From NCBI GenBank assembly GCA_049700455.1, contig JBNAVJ010000010.1, forward strand, positions 18,979-82,978: a stretch of DNA of 64,000 nt, read 5' to 3'. Source of the stretch: JBNAVJ01 sp049700455. GTDB taxonomy: Bacteria; Bacteroidota; Ignavibacteria; Tepidaquicellales; Tepidaquicellaceae. Made by a program: the position numbers and the translations under genes. Position 1 is the stretch's first letter. Every line of letters begins with the position of its first letter. Under the pieces are notes generated by a model. That model saw only the letters and a program-made list of their open reading frames with translations, ran no database searches and had not been told where the DNA came from. Positions 9,348-17,244 of this stretch are shown piece by piece.

Positions 9348-9375
9348 GTAGCACAGGCAGGAATGCCTGTGCTAC
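9348..9375. repeat. REP-like palindrome after the beta-helix protein gene
   Basis: A perfect 12-bp inverted repeat (GTAGCACAGGCA at 9348-9359, TGCCTGTGCTAC at 9364-9375) has a GGAA loop and lies 12 nt after the stop codon. There is no run of T after it, so it looks more like a mobile REP-type palindrome than a plain terminator, though it could also protect the 3' end of the mRNA. I recall similar GTAGCACAGGCA palindromes as dispersed repeats in other genomes. No second copy is visible in this window. Confidence 0.55.
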
Positions 9376-9475
9376 GATTTTCTGGTAAGATTTGTTTCCT
9401 CCCGAGTTTCTCATCAAACTACGTCTAACAATAATTTTTACTAATAATTATGACGGTATGAATTGCGGGGTAATA

Positions 9476-9498
9476 TATCCTGAATGATATTCAGGATA
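9476..9498. other. AT-rich hairpin in the 9337-9650 gap
   Basis: TATCCTGAAT (9476-9485) pairs perfectly with ATTCAGGATA (9489-9498) over a 3-nt loop. It lies in a 314-nt stretch without a gene that also holds the REP-like palindrome (9348-9375) and a promoter-like element (9599-9629). The hairpin could be an operator, terminator or repeat remnant; no T-run follows. Confidence 0.35.
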
Positions 9499-9598
9499 CT
9501 CTGTGTAATAAACTTATTGGGCATTTTCAACTTCATAGGAATGGAATATTAAAAGTTGGTAATGATATTTTAAATTGTAAAGATAAAATTGTTTGATA

Positions 9599-9629
9599 TT
9601 GACTGATTGTTTTAATATAGTTAAATTTA
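9599..9629 (+). promoter_or_regulatory. Candidate promoter for the T9SS subtilase gene
   Basis: TTG at 9599-9601, a 20-nt spacer, then TAAATTTA at 9622-9629 (7 of 8 to TAnnTTTG). It lies 21 nt before the ATG at 9651, which would give a short leader. The same -33/-7 spacing recurs before atpD and cas3. Confidence 0.35.
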
Positions 9630-9650
9630 CTGTTAAAATATAAAAGTCAA

Positions 9651-11804
9651 ATGAAAAACTTAGTATTAAAAATTTTACCAGTAGTTTTGCTGGTACTTTT
9701 GTTTTCAGCCTTGAGATTCAACAACAATAAAATTTCATATCCTTTTAGGGAATATATTGTTTCAAGTTCAAAAGAAACGAGTTTCGTTGTTTATGTTTTT
9801 TTTACTGATAAGGGACCAAATGCAGAAAGTAAATTGCAAAATCCACTTTCTCTTGTGACTCAGCGCTCGCTTGATAGAAGGAGGAAAGTACTACCAAAAG
9901 ATAAATTGGTGGATATAACAGATGTTCCTCTTTATGAACCTTATGTTCAGGAAGTGTCAAAAAGAGCTGTTGTAGTTCGAACCCATCTGCGCTGGCTTAA
10001 TGCAGTAAGCATTGAGATAAAAAGGGATGATTTGTTTGATATTGCAGATTTGGATTTTGTAAGCAAAATTGAACCGGTTGAGAGGATGCGCTTAAAGACA
10101 GAAAATAACGAACAGTTGACAGATGCCTTTCAGCAGAGACAACCTCTGGTACAGGATTATCCGTTAGTAGATTCGCTAAACTATGGGTCTGGAGTTACAC
10201 AAATATCACAAATCACTGTTAATCTTGTTCATAACGAAGGTATCTATGGTCAGGGTGTAATAATAGCACATTTTGATACAGGATATGACAACCTGAACCA
10301 TGAAGTTTTTACAACGCTTCCGATGAAAATATTGAAAAAGAAAGATTTTCAAACAGGAGACACAGTTAATTTATATCAGAATTCACACGGTCAGGCTACT
10401 CTTTCACTAATAGGAGGATATAAGCCGGGTTCTATGATAGGCCCTTCATTTCGAGCCGCATTCATTCTTTGCAGGACAGAAGTAGTTGACTGGGAACGAC
10501 CAATTGAAATGGACTATTGGGCTGCTGCAGCACAGATGGCTGATAGTATGGGGGCGGATATAATCTCAAGTTCATTGGGGTATCTTGGGTTTGACCCTGG
10601 TTATCAAAGCTGGTACTGGTGGGATATGAACGGTGATAGAATGCCAGTTTCCATTGCAGCAGATTATGCTGCATATAAAGGTATTATAGTAAGTAATTCC
10701 GCTGGTAATAACGGACCCAATTCCCAGCATAATACCTTGAATGGACCCGCGGATGGGGATAGTGTTTTGACGGTTGGTGCAGTATCTTCCACAGGGGCTA
10801 TTGCAAGCTTTAGTTCGGTTGGGCCTACGACCGATAGTATCAATGGGATTCCAGCTCCTCGGATTAAGCCAGATGTACTGGCACAGGGGGTTGGAAATTA
10901 TGTTGCAGGTTCGACAGGTTACACTTCTGGTTCAGGGACATCGTTTTCCTGCCCGCTGGTGTCTGGTGTTTGTGGGTTGGTATTGTCTGCCAATAAGAAT
11001 CTTACCCCTATGCAGGTTATAGGAATTTTAAGAAAATTCGGGAATAATAGTTCCAATCCAAACAATACCTATGGTTGGGGAATTGTGAATGCAAAACTTT
11101 CAGTTGACTCTGCAAGAAAACTGGACAATACACCGCCAATAATTATCCACACTCAACCCTTTACCAATACTACCAATACAGGTACAATTACTCTAAAGGC
11201 AAGAGTTTTTGATAATGGAATAATCAGATATACAAGAAGCGGGGAGGCTCCGAGAATTTATTATAGAAAAAATTCGGGCGGAGGTTGGACATCATATACA
11301 TCTGCTAACTATGTTTCAATGAATCTGGATACGTTTTATTTTCAAATTCCTGGAAGTTCGTTAAACACGCAGGTAGAATATTATTTTGCTGCTCAGGATA
11401 TTGCATTACCATCACCGTTGGTATCAACTTTACCAGCAGGTGGGAGTGGGGTAAATCCACCCGGTTCCATCCCCCCACCGACGAGGTTTATGTTTACAGT
11501 TGGAAGTGTGAGTGTGGTAACTCACAACAATTCAGTCCCGAATGAGTTTAAGTTGCATCAGAATTACCCTAACCCCTTTAACCCATCTACTATGATAACA
11601 TTTGATGTAAAGGAAAATAGTTTTGTTATGTTAAAGATTTATGATATTGGCGGTCGATTGATGAGAACTCTTTTAAGTAGAAATATGCAAGCAGGGAGTT
11701 ATAGTATTAACTTTGATGGAACTGACCTTCCCAGTGGTGTATATATAGCCAGAATGACAGCAGGAACTTTTGTTGACACTAAGAAGATGCTCCTTTTAAA
11801 ATAA
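9651..11804 (+). CDS. Secreted subtilisin-like serine protease (S8) with T9SS sorting domain
   Basis: This is a 717-aa exported endopeptidase. A hydrophobic signal segment is at residues 4-22. A prodomain-like region (about 40-145) is followed by the S8 catalytic domain, with Asp209 (AHFDTG), His246 (NSHGQ) and Ser431 (GTSFSCP). The oxyanion asparagine falls at N353 (SAGNNGP). After a linker with a beta-sandwich module (about 490-615; APRIYYRK, VEYYFAAQD), the last about 80 residues are the sorting domain (HQNYPNPFNPSTMITF ... GVYIARM ... KKMLLLK). It should act outside the cell or on its surface, degrading protein or maturing other secreted proteins. It is a separate unit, starting 314 nt after the beta-helix gene and ending 123 nt before the chaperone gene. 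Confidence 0.9.
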   Translation: MKNLVLKILPVVLLVLLFSALRFNNNKISYPFREYIVSSSKETSFVVYVFFTDKGPNAESKLQNPLSLVTQRSLDRRRKVLPKDKLVDITDVPLYEPYVQEVSKRAVVVRTHLRWLNAVSIEIKRDDLFDIADLDFVSKIEPVERMRLKTENNEQLTDAFQQRQPLVQDYPLVDSLNYGSGVTQISQITVNLVHNEGIYGQGVIIAHFDTGYDNLNHEVFTTLPMKILKKKDFQTGDTVNLYQNSHGQATLSLIGGYKPGSMIGPSFRAAFILCRTEVVDWERPIEMDYWAAAAQMADSMGADIISSSLGYLGFDPGYQSWYWWDMNGDRMPVSIAADYAAYKGIIVSNSAGNNGPNSQHNTLNGPADGDSVLTVGAVSSTGAIASFSSVGPTTDSINGIPAPRIKPDVLAQGVGNYVAGSTGYTSGSGTSFSCPLVSGVCGLVLSANKNLTPMQVIGILRKFGNNSSNPNNTYGWGIVNAKLSVDSARKLDNTPPIIIHTQPFTNTTNTGTITLKARVFDNGIIRYTRSGEAPRIYYRKNSGGGWTSYTSANYVSMNLDTFYFQIPGSSLNTQVEYYFAAQDIALPSPLVSTLPAGGSGVNPPGSIPPPTRFMFTVGSVSVVTHNNSVPNEFKLHQNYPNPFNPSTMITFDVKENSFVMLKIYDIGGRLMRTLLSRNMQAGSYSINFDGTDLPSGVYIARMTAGTFVDTKKMLLLK

Positions 11805-11927
11805 ATATGTATAAAAGCAAAAGAATTCCTGCTATAAGATGGCTTTTTTATATCATTGATTTTACAAACGGAATATTATAATTTAATAGTTTTTGAAATT
11901 TGATTTAATAGAGGAGCACTGAACTGA

Positions 11928-14105
11928 ATGGATAAACCTAAGAAGCAAGCACCAAAGGGCGTAATGAATAAATTACGCGATAAAATGCCTCTCATAATTA
12001 TTTTCCTGATAGTGGCTTTTTTAGGGACTATTATTTTCGAATGGGGAATGAACTATTTGGGGCTCAGGACGCAAAAAGTTGTATTTGCAAAGGTTAATGG
12101 AGAGGAGATTTCATATGAGGAGTACAATAAACTGCTTGAACAACAGCTCGATGCCTTTAAAAAACAAAACAATGGCAAGGATCCAGATGATGTAAACCTT
12201 GCTAATCTGAAAGAGCAGGTTTGGAATTCGCTGGTTCAACAGGTTTTGATGAAACAGGAGATGAAAAAGTTAGGGATAACAGTATCAGATAATGAGATTA
12301 TTGATTGGATATATAACAATCCAGAGACTCTACCTGAGGAAATAAAGAGGAATTTTATGGATTCCACCGGGGTTTTCAATTACGATTTATATCAGCAGGC
12401 TCTTTCAATGAAGACGCAGGAAGTAACTCAATTCTGGGCTCAGGTTGAAGCTTATTTAAGAGAGGTTTTGCTGGCGGAAAAGCTCCAACAAAAACTTTTA
12501 TCTACAGTAAATGTAACAGAGGGGGAAGTCCTGCAAAAATATCGGGACGATTACCTTACCGCAGATATAAATTATGTGTTGTTAGATATAAATAGTGTAA
12601 CCGATACAAATCTTTTTAAAGTAACAGATGATGAGTTGCGAAAGTATTATGATGAACATAAAGAGGAATTCAAACAGGATGCAGCGGTTAGATTCAAATA
12701 TTTGATTTTCTCTGATACCCCGACATCCGAAGATTCTGCTCTTATTTATAAGCAATTACAGAGCCTGGTAAAATTGATGAAGAATGCAACGGTAGAAGAT
12801 TCATCACTTATAAAGCTTGTAAATGAAGAGTCAGCATTTCCATATAATGACCAATTTCAGAAACCAGGAGGCTTGCAAAGCGGTGCTTTGAATTTTCTTT
12901 TCAGTGCGAAAAAAGATAGCACTTCTGATGTGATTAAGGATGCAGATGGATATAAAGTAATTAAGCTGCTGGACATACGAGAAGGTGAAGATACCTATGT
13001 CAATGCATCACATATACTCGTGAATTTTGGTACGGATACTACCACAGCTAAGAAAAGAGCTGAAGAAATTCTTGCACGTTTGAAAAAGGGTGAGAAGTTT
13101 GAAGATGTTGCCAGAGAGGTTTCTGATGATCCATCTGCAAAAACTAATAATGGGAATCTTGGCTGGTTTACGAAAGGGGTAATGGTAAAAGAATTTGAAG
13201 ATGCGTGTTTCAATGCAAAAGTTGGTGAATTAATAGGTCCCATCAAGACACAGTACGGTTTTCATATTATTAAATTGAATGATAGGTCAAAGAAAGAATT
13301 CAAATTTGCAGAGATAAGAAGAGCAGTTACTCCAAGTCCAAGAACAAAGGATATTGCAAGAAAAAGAGCTGCTGATTTTGTAAAACAAATAGAGCAAGGG
13401 TCATCAATGTTTTCCTGTGGCAGAGGAGGAAAAATTACTTTTGATTCTCTTGCAAAGTCGATGAATATAAATGTGAATGTAACTCCTGAAATTACAGAGG
13501 ATGGGAGTGTGCCTGGTATAGGTCAGAATAAAACTTTAATAAATTTTGGATTGGATAATAAAGTAGGGAAGTTATTTGGTCCTGTAAAGGTTCAGGGTGG
13601 ATTTGGTGTTTATCAAATTGTACAGAAGATACAGGCAGGATATAAGAATTTTGATTCAATAAAGGTGAGTTTTATTAAACCCCTTGTAGAGCGTCAGAAA
13701 AAGTATGATTATCTAATCAGCAAAGCTAACGAGATGAAAGGTAAAATTGTCAATGGCGACTTGATGAGTTTAAAGACTCAATATCCACAATATATTTATG
13801 ACAGTGCTGACTCAATGTCAGTTTCTAAGCCAAATAATAAGATAGGAATTGAATATCCGATTTTTAATGCAATTTACAATATGAAGATAGGTGAGATATC
13901 GCAGCCTATAAAAGCGACTCGTGGTATTTATATTGTTCAGGTAAAGAATATGAAAGGTTTTGACGAGAATGAATATGCAACAAAACAAGCTGATATACGC
14001 AAGCAGTTGATGACAAACAAGCAGCAGACATTTGTTCAGGAATGGCTCACTGAAGTAAAGAATAAAGCAAAGATTGAAGACAATAGAGATAGATTCTTCT
14101 TATAA
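11928..14105 (+). CDS. PpiD/SurA-like periplasmic peptidyl-prolyl isomerase
   Basis: This 725-aa membrane-anchored chaperone has a short basic cytoplasmic start, one membrane helix (about 20-40, PLIIIFLIVAFLGTIIFEWG) and a long periplasmic part. Residues about 50-260 match the SurA N-terminal helical domain (VNGEEISYEEYNKLLEQQL). A complete parvulin domain is at about 357-452 (NASHILVNF ... GNLGWFTKGVMVKEFEDA ... TQYGFHIIKL). Regions about 530-575 and 650-690 look like degenerate further rotamase units (GPVKVQGGFGVYQIV; ISQPIKATRGIYIVQV). It helps fold outer-membrane and secreted proteins, which fits the many exported proteins around it. GAGGAG about 11-16 nt before the ATG supports the start. 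A terminator follows at 14122. Confidence 0.88.
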   Translation: MDKPKKQAPKGVMNKLRDKMPLIIIFLIVAFLGTIIFEWGMNYLGLRTQKVVFAKVNGEEISYEEYNKLLEQQLDAFKKQNNGKDPDDVNLANLKEQVWNSLVQQVLMKQEMKKLGITVSDNEIIDWIYNNPETLPEEIKRNFMDSTGVFNYDLYQQALSMKTQEVTQFWAQVEAYLREVLLAEKLQQKLLSTVNVTEGEVLQKYRDDYLTADINYVLLDINSVTDTNLFKVTDDELRKYYDEHKEEFKQDAAVRFKYLIFSDTPTSEDSALIYKQLQSLVKLMKNATVEDSSLIKLVNEESAFPYNDQFQKPGGLQSGALNFLFSAKKDSTSDVIKDADGYKVIKLLDIREGEDTYVNASHILVNFGTDTTTAKKRAEEILARLKKGEKFEDVAREVSDDPSAKTNNGNLGWFTKGVMVKEFEDACFNAKVGELIGPIKTQYGFHIIKLNDRSKKEFKFAEIRRAVTPSPRTKDIARKRAADFVKQIEQGSSMFSCGRGGKITFDSLAKSMNINVNVTPEITEDGSVPGIGQNKTLINFGLDNKVGKLFGPVKVQGGFGVYQIVQKIQAGYKNFDSIKVSFIKPLVERQKKYDYLISKANEMKGKIVNGDLMSLKTQYPQYIYDSADSMSVSKPNNKIGIEYPIFNAIYNMKIGEISQPIKATRGIYIVQVKNMKGFDENEYATKQADIRKQLMTNKQQTFVQEWLTEVKNKAKIEDNRDRFFL

Positions 14106-14121
14106 TATAAAAAGTGTATTT

Positions 14122-14169
14122 AAATCCATTATGCCGGAACTGAAAGGTTAGTTCATAATGGATTTTTTT
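14122..14169 (+). terminator. Rho-independent-type terminator after the isomerase gene
   Basis: AAATCCATTATG (14122-14133) pairs perfectly with CATAATGGATTT (14154-14165), and a second short pair (GAACT/AGTTC) closes the inner loop. A run of T follows (GGATTTTTTTA). It ends 14 nt before the next ATG, so the permease gene probably depends on read-through or a promoter overlapping the hairpin. Confidence 0.75.
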
Positions 14170-14182
14170 ATTAATTAAAAAA

Positions 14183-16249
14183 ATGGAAACAGCAGAATCA
14201 TCCTTTTCATCCGATAGTGGTCGGTCTAAGGCGATAAAAGTTATTGTACTGACCACCGTAATGTTCACTTTCATATCCTACTGGAGAGCTGCAGCAATTG
14301 TAATAGGAGATCTTGGTTCTACGATGTATTACATCGGAGGAATTGCCGAGCAATTTATCGGGAAAGTTGCCCCTTATTTTATACTAATACTGATGTTGTT
14401 TGCGTATGCCGTATATCTGTTATATCAGGAGTCATCAATATTATTTACCAGAGGAGGGGTATATCGGGTTGTAAAGAATGCTCTTGGAGGATGGTTTGCA
14501 AAAATCTCAGTTAGCGCTCTGGTATTTGATTATGTTCTGACGGGTCCTATAAGCAGTGTATCTGCTGGACAATATTTTGCTGGACTTCTAAATGACGTCT
14601 TTAAGATGTTGAGTATTAATATTGTCCTTGATAGAGGCATTGTGTCTATGATTGTTGCTGTGATAATTATTCTTTATTTCTACTGGGAAAATGTAAAAGG
14701 CATAGATGAGTCATCTGACAAGGCATTGAAGATATTTATAGTAACGGCAATAATGGGTGTGATTATTCTCGCCTGGGGTATATATACATTATATAACAAG
14801 CCTGAACCGTTTCTGTCACATTTACCTCCCCTGAAATTGGAACTTCCCGATGAAGCCTACGGATGGTTGAAAAACATAGATTGGATAAGGTCAATAGGGT
14901 TAATAAGCGTTTTGATAGCTTTCGGACACACCTTGCTTGCCCTTAGCGGTGCTGAAACACTTGGGCAGGTGTATCGCGAAATTGAGTACCCGAAACTGAA
15001 AAATATGAGGCAGACAATAATGGTTATATTTGTTTTTACTGTGATAATGACACCGGGGGTATCATTTCTTGCAGTGATGTTAATTCCAGACAATGTGCGT
15101 CCACAATATCTTGATAACCTTATTGGTGGCATCACAATGTTTCTTTACGCGCCTCCATATATTAGAATCATACTACAGATTTTTGTAGTCATTGTTGGAG
15201 TTTTGATTTTATCTGCTGCTTGTAATACAGCTATAGTTGGAGTCAACAGTGTTCTCAACAGGGTAGCAGAAGATAAAGTTTTAACAGATTGGTTCAGAAA
15301 GCCTCATAAGAAATATGGAACCTCTTACAGAATACTAACCCTTGTGGCTGTCCTTCAAATTGGTACGATTATTATTTCACGGGGAGATGTGATAATTCTG
15401 GGAGAAGCATACGCGTTTGGGGTGATATGGAGCTTAACGTTTAAAGCTCTCTCAATGGTTGTTCTACGATATAAGGATAAGAGAGCTCGCGAATGGAGAG
15501 TGCCGCTAAACATTGATATTAAAGCATTTCATTTACCGATAGGTTTACTATTAATCTTTTTGCTTTTATTCTCTGCTGCAATGATAAATCTTTTCACTAA
15601 ACCATTAGCAACGGTGTCCGGGTTAATATTTACGTTGACTTTTTTCATTACGTTTGTTGTTTCCGAACAGGTTGTTAAACGAAAAACAATTCAGGAACAT
15701 AATATTACAGAAGAAGAATATGAAACAATTCATCAGGAGCGCATACTTGAGCATTTTAATCTTGATGATGAAACGCAAATAACACCTGAGTCGATTGAAA
15801 GCACACATCCTAACAGAATATTGGTAGCTGTTAAAGACCCAAACAATCTAAATCATCTGAAAAAAACCATTGAGGAAATTGATACAGAAAATACTGATAT
15901 CATTGTTATGGTAGCAAGAGTTTTTAAGGATAAGCAAAATGTAGAGGTCAAACCTGATATAGAAGAAGACGAAAGAGTCCTGTTTACCGAAGTGGTTAAT
16001 ATATCTGAAATAATTGGTAAACCTGTAATTCCGATAGTTGTTCCGACTAATAATGCATTCTATTCAATAATGAATGTCGCTCATTCATTGCAGGTAAAGG
16101 AGATAATCATTGGCTTATCGGCTAAATTTAAGCCTGATATACAAATGCAACAGCTTGCTTTGATGTGGGGAGCTATTCACCCTGATGAGTCAACAAAAGT
16201 GAAACTTAGAATAATTGCTGACAATAAAGAGTATAGTATTGAATTATAA
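14183..16249 (+). CDS. APC-superfamily permease with C-terminal USP-like domain
   Basis: This is a 688-aa inner-membrane transporter. About 12 hydrophobic helices fill residues 20-500. Typical APC landmarks are GGVYRVVKNALGGWFAKISVS with VFDYVLTGPISSVSAGQY (helices 3-4) and HTLLALSGAETLGQVYREIEYP. These resemble the KimA-like potassium transporters as much as amino-acid permeases. Residues about 545-688 form a soluble alpha/beta domain (NRILVAVKDPNNLNHLKKTI, TDIIVMVARVF, VKEIIIGLSAKF) like universal stress proteins, which bind nucleotides and regulate several transporters. The substrate is not readable: amino acid or K+ are the main options. Only 14 nt separate it from the upstream terminator. 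The start at 14183 gives a hydrophilic N-terminus before helix 1. Confidence 0.75.
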   Translation: METAESSFSSDSGRSKAIKVIVLTTVMFTFISYWRAAAIVIGDLGSTMYYIGGIAEQFIGKVAPYFILILMLFAYAVYLLYQESSILFTRGGVYRVVKNALGGWFAKISVSALVFDYVLTGPISSVSAGQYFAGLLNDVFKMLSINIVLDRGIVSMIVAVIIILYFYWENVKGIDESSDKALKIFIVTAIMGVIILAWGIYTLYNKPEPFLSHLPPLKLELPDEAYGWLKNIDWIRSIGLISVLIAFGHTLLALSGAETLGQVYREIEYPKLKNMRQTIMVIFVFTVIMTPGVSFLAVMLIPDNVRPQYLDNLIGGITMFLYAPPYIRIILQIFVVIVGVLILSAACNTAIVGVNSVLNRVAEDKVLTDWFRKPHKKYGTSYRILTLVAVLQIGTIIISRGDVIILGEAYAFGVIWSLTFKALSMVVLRYKDKRAREWRVPLNIDIKAFHLPIGLLLIFLLLFSAAMINLFTKPLATVSGLIFTLTFFITFVVSEQVVKRKTIQEHNITEEEYETIHQERILEHFNLDDETQITPESIESTHPNRILVAVKDPNNLNHLKKTIEEIDTENTDIIVMVARVFKDKQNVEVKPDIEEDERVLFTEVVNISEIIGKPVIPIVVPTNNAFYSIMNVAHSLQVKEIIIGLSAKFKPDIQMQQLALMWGAIHPDESTKVKLRIIADNKEYSIEL

Positions 16250-16353
16250 TTCTTGAAAAAGATGAGAATATAAGTAATGGCAAACTTATATGGCAAAATT
16301 TATTATATCACATTTGCTATTATTCTGAGTTTACAGCTTAATTGATTGTTTAG

Positions 16354-17076
16354 ATGACATACAGCAGGATAGTTTTTATATTGTTTATAATAATAACAAT
16401 TCCACTGGAGGGAACCACACAGGATTTTATAAAGCATCTTCAGATAATTCCAACTATAAATTACATCACTTCGGCTACGATACAGTTAAATCCTTTTACA
16501 ACTGATATAGTAGAAAAGAATTCTTCAGTAGAGCTTAAAGGGGGGTATGGTTATGGGCTTATTATCAAACAAAAGTTATTTGGGAGCGGATTAGATATAG
16601 GCTTAGGTTCAGAATACATTCGGATTGAAGATAATGAACTTGTTGAAACGCTTGAAGAGGATACAAGTATTATTAGAGGCAGGGTTACAGAGACTGTTGA
16701 AATGATACCAATTGAATTAACAGTATATTTTACTCTACCGGAGGTAGTTAAAAATCTAAATATTTTTCTTGGCGGAGGAGGTGGGATATATTTTGGTGAT
16801 AGGAGCCGACATTTTGCAAATATGACAACAACAACAGAATATAAACGTCCAATGCCAGGAATTATTGTGCTTGTTGGGACAGAATACCGTGTACATAGAA
16901 ATTTATCAGTTTATTTTGAAGCACGTTTTCGACAGGCAGGATATAGAGTGAGAAGCACTTTTCCGCGAGATTATGTAATTTATCAAGGGATTCCTTACTA
17001 TTTCAATTCTGTTCTTGATTCAAAAGTTTTTATTGATGGATTGAAATTAAGTCTTGGGATAGGAGTGAATTTTTAG
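16354..17076 (+). CDS. Outer-membrane beta-barrel protein, unknown function
   Basis: This 240-aa protein has an N-terminal signal peptide (about residues 5-22, IVFILFIIITIPLEGTTQ). Alternating hydrophobic strands of outer-membrane barrels follow (GYGYGLIIKQKLFG, SGLDIGLGSEYIRI, LNIFLGGGGGIYFG, LSVYFEARFRQAGY). The last residues (LKLSLGIGVNF) end in Phe, the usual signal for the BAM insertion machinery. This looks like the porin-family / OmpW-like 8-strand class, but no specific family is recognised. It stands alone between the permease gene (104 nt upstream) and a convergent alpha-2-macroglobulin gene. Confidence 0.65.
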   Translation: MTYSRIVFILFIIITIPLEGTTQDFIKHLQIIPTINYITSATIQLNPFTTDIVEKNSSVELKGGYGYGLIIKQKLFGSGLDIGLGSEYIRIEDNELVETLEEDTSIIRGRVTETVEMIPIELTVYFTLPEVVKNLNIFLGGGGGIYFGDRSRHFANMTTTTEYKRPMPGIIVLVGTEYRVHRNLSVYFEARFRQAGYRVRSTFPRDYVIYQGIPYYFNSVLDSKVFIDGLKLSLGIGVNF

Positions 17077-17201
17077 AGTAAATTTTTGTTATAACGGACT
17101 ATAAGAAGAAATTATAACTATCATTTTTTAAAAGTAGTTATAATTATTGATATTATAAATTACTTAAGGTAGGTGATATTTTTATTTGTAATAATAAAGG
17201 A

Positions 17202-17226
17202 GAGCCCTTCTGAAAAAGAAGGGCTC
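17202..17226 (-). terminator. Terminator shared by converging genes
   Basis: GAGCCCTTCT (17202-17211) pairs perfectly with AGAAGGGCTC (17217-17226) across a 5-nt loop. It lies 18 nt beyond the stop of the alpha-2-macroglobulin gene on the minus strand and 125 nt after the outer-membrane protein gene. AT-rich flanks on both sides would let it work in both directions. Confidence 0.75.
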
Positions 17227-17244
17227 CCTTATATTTTTTACAGT

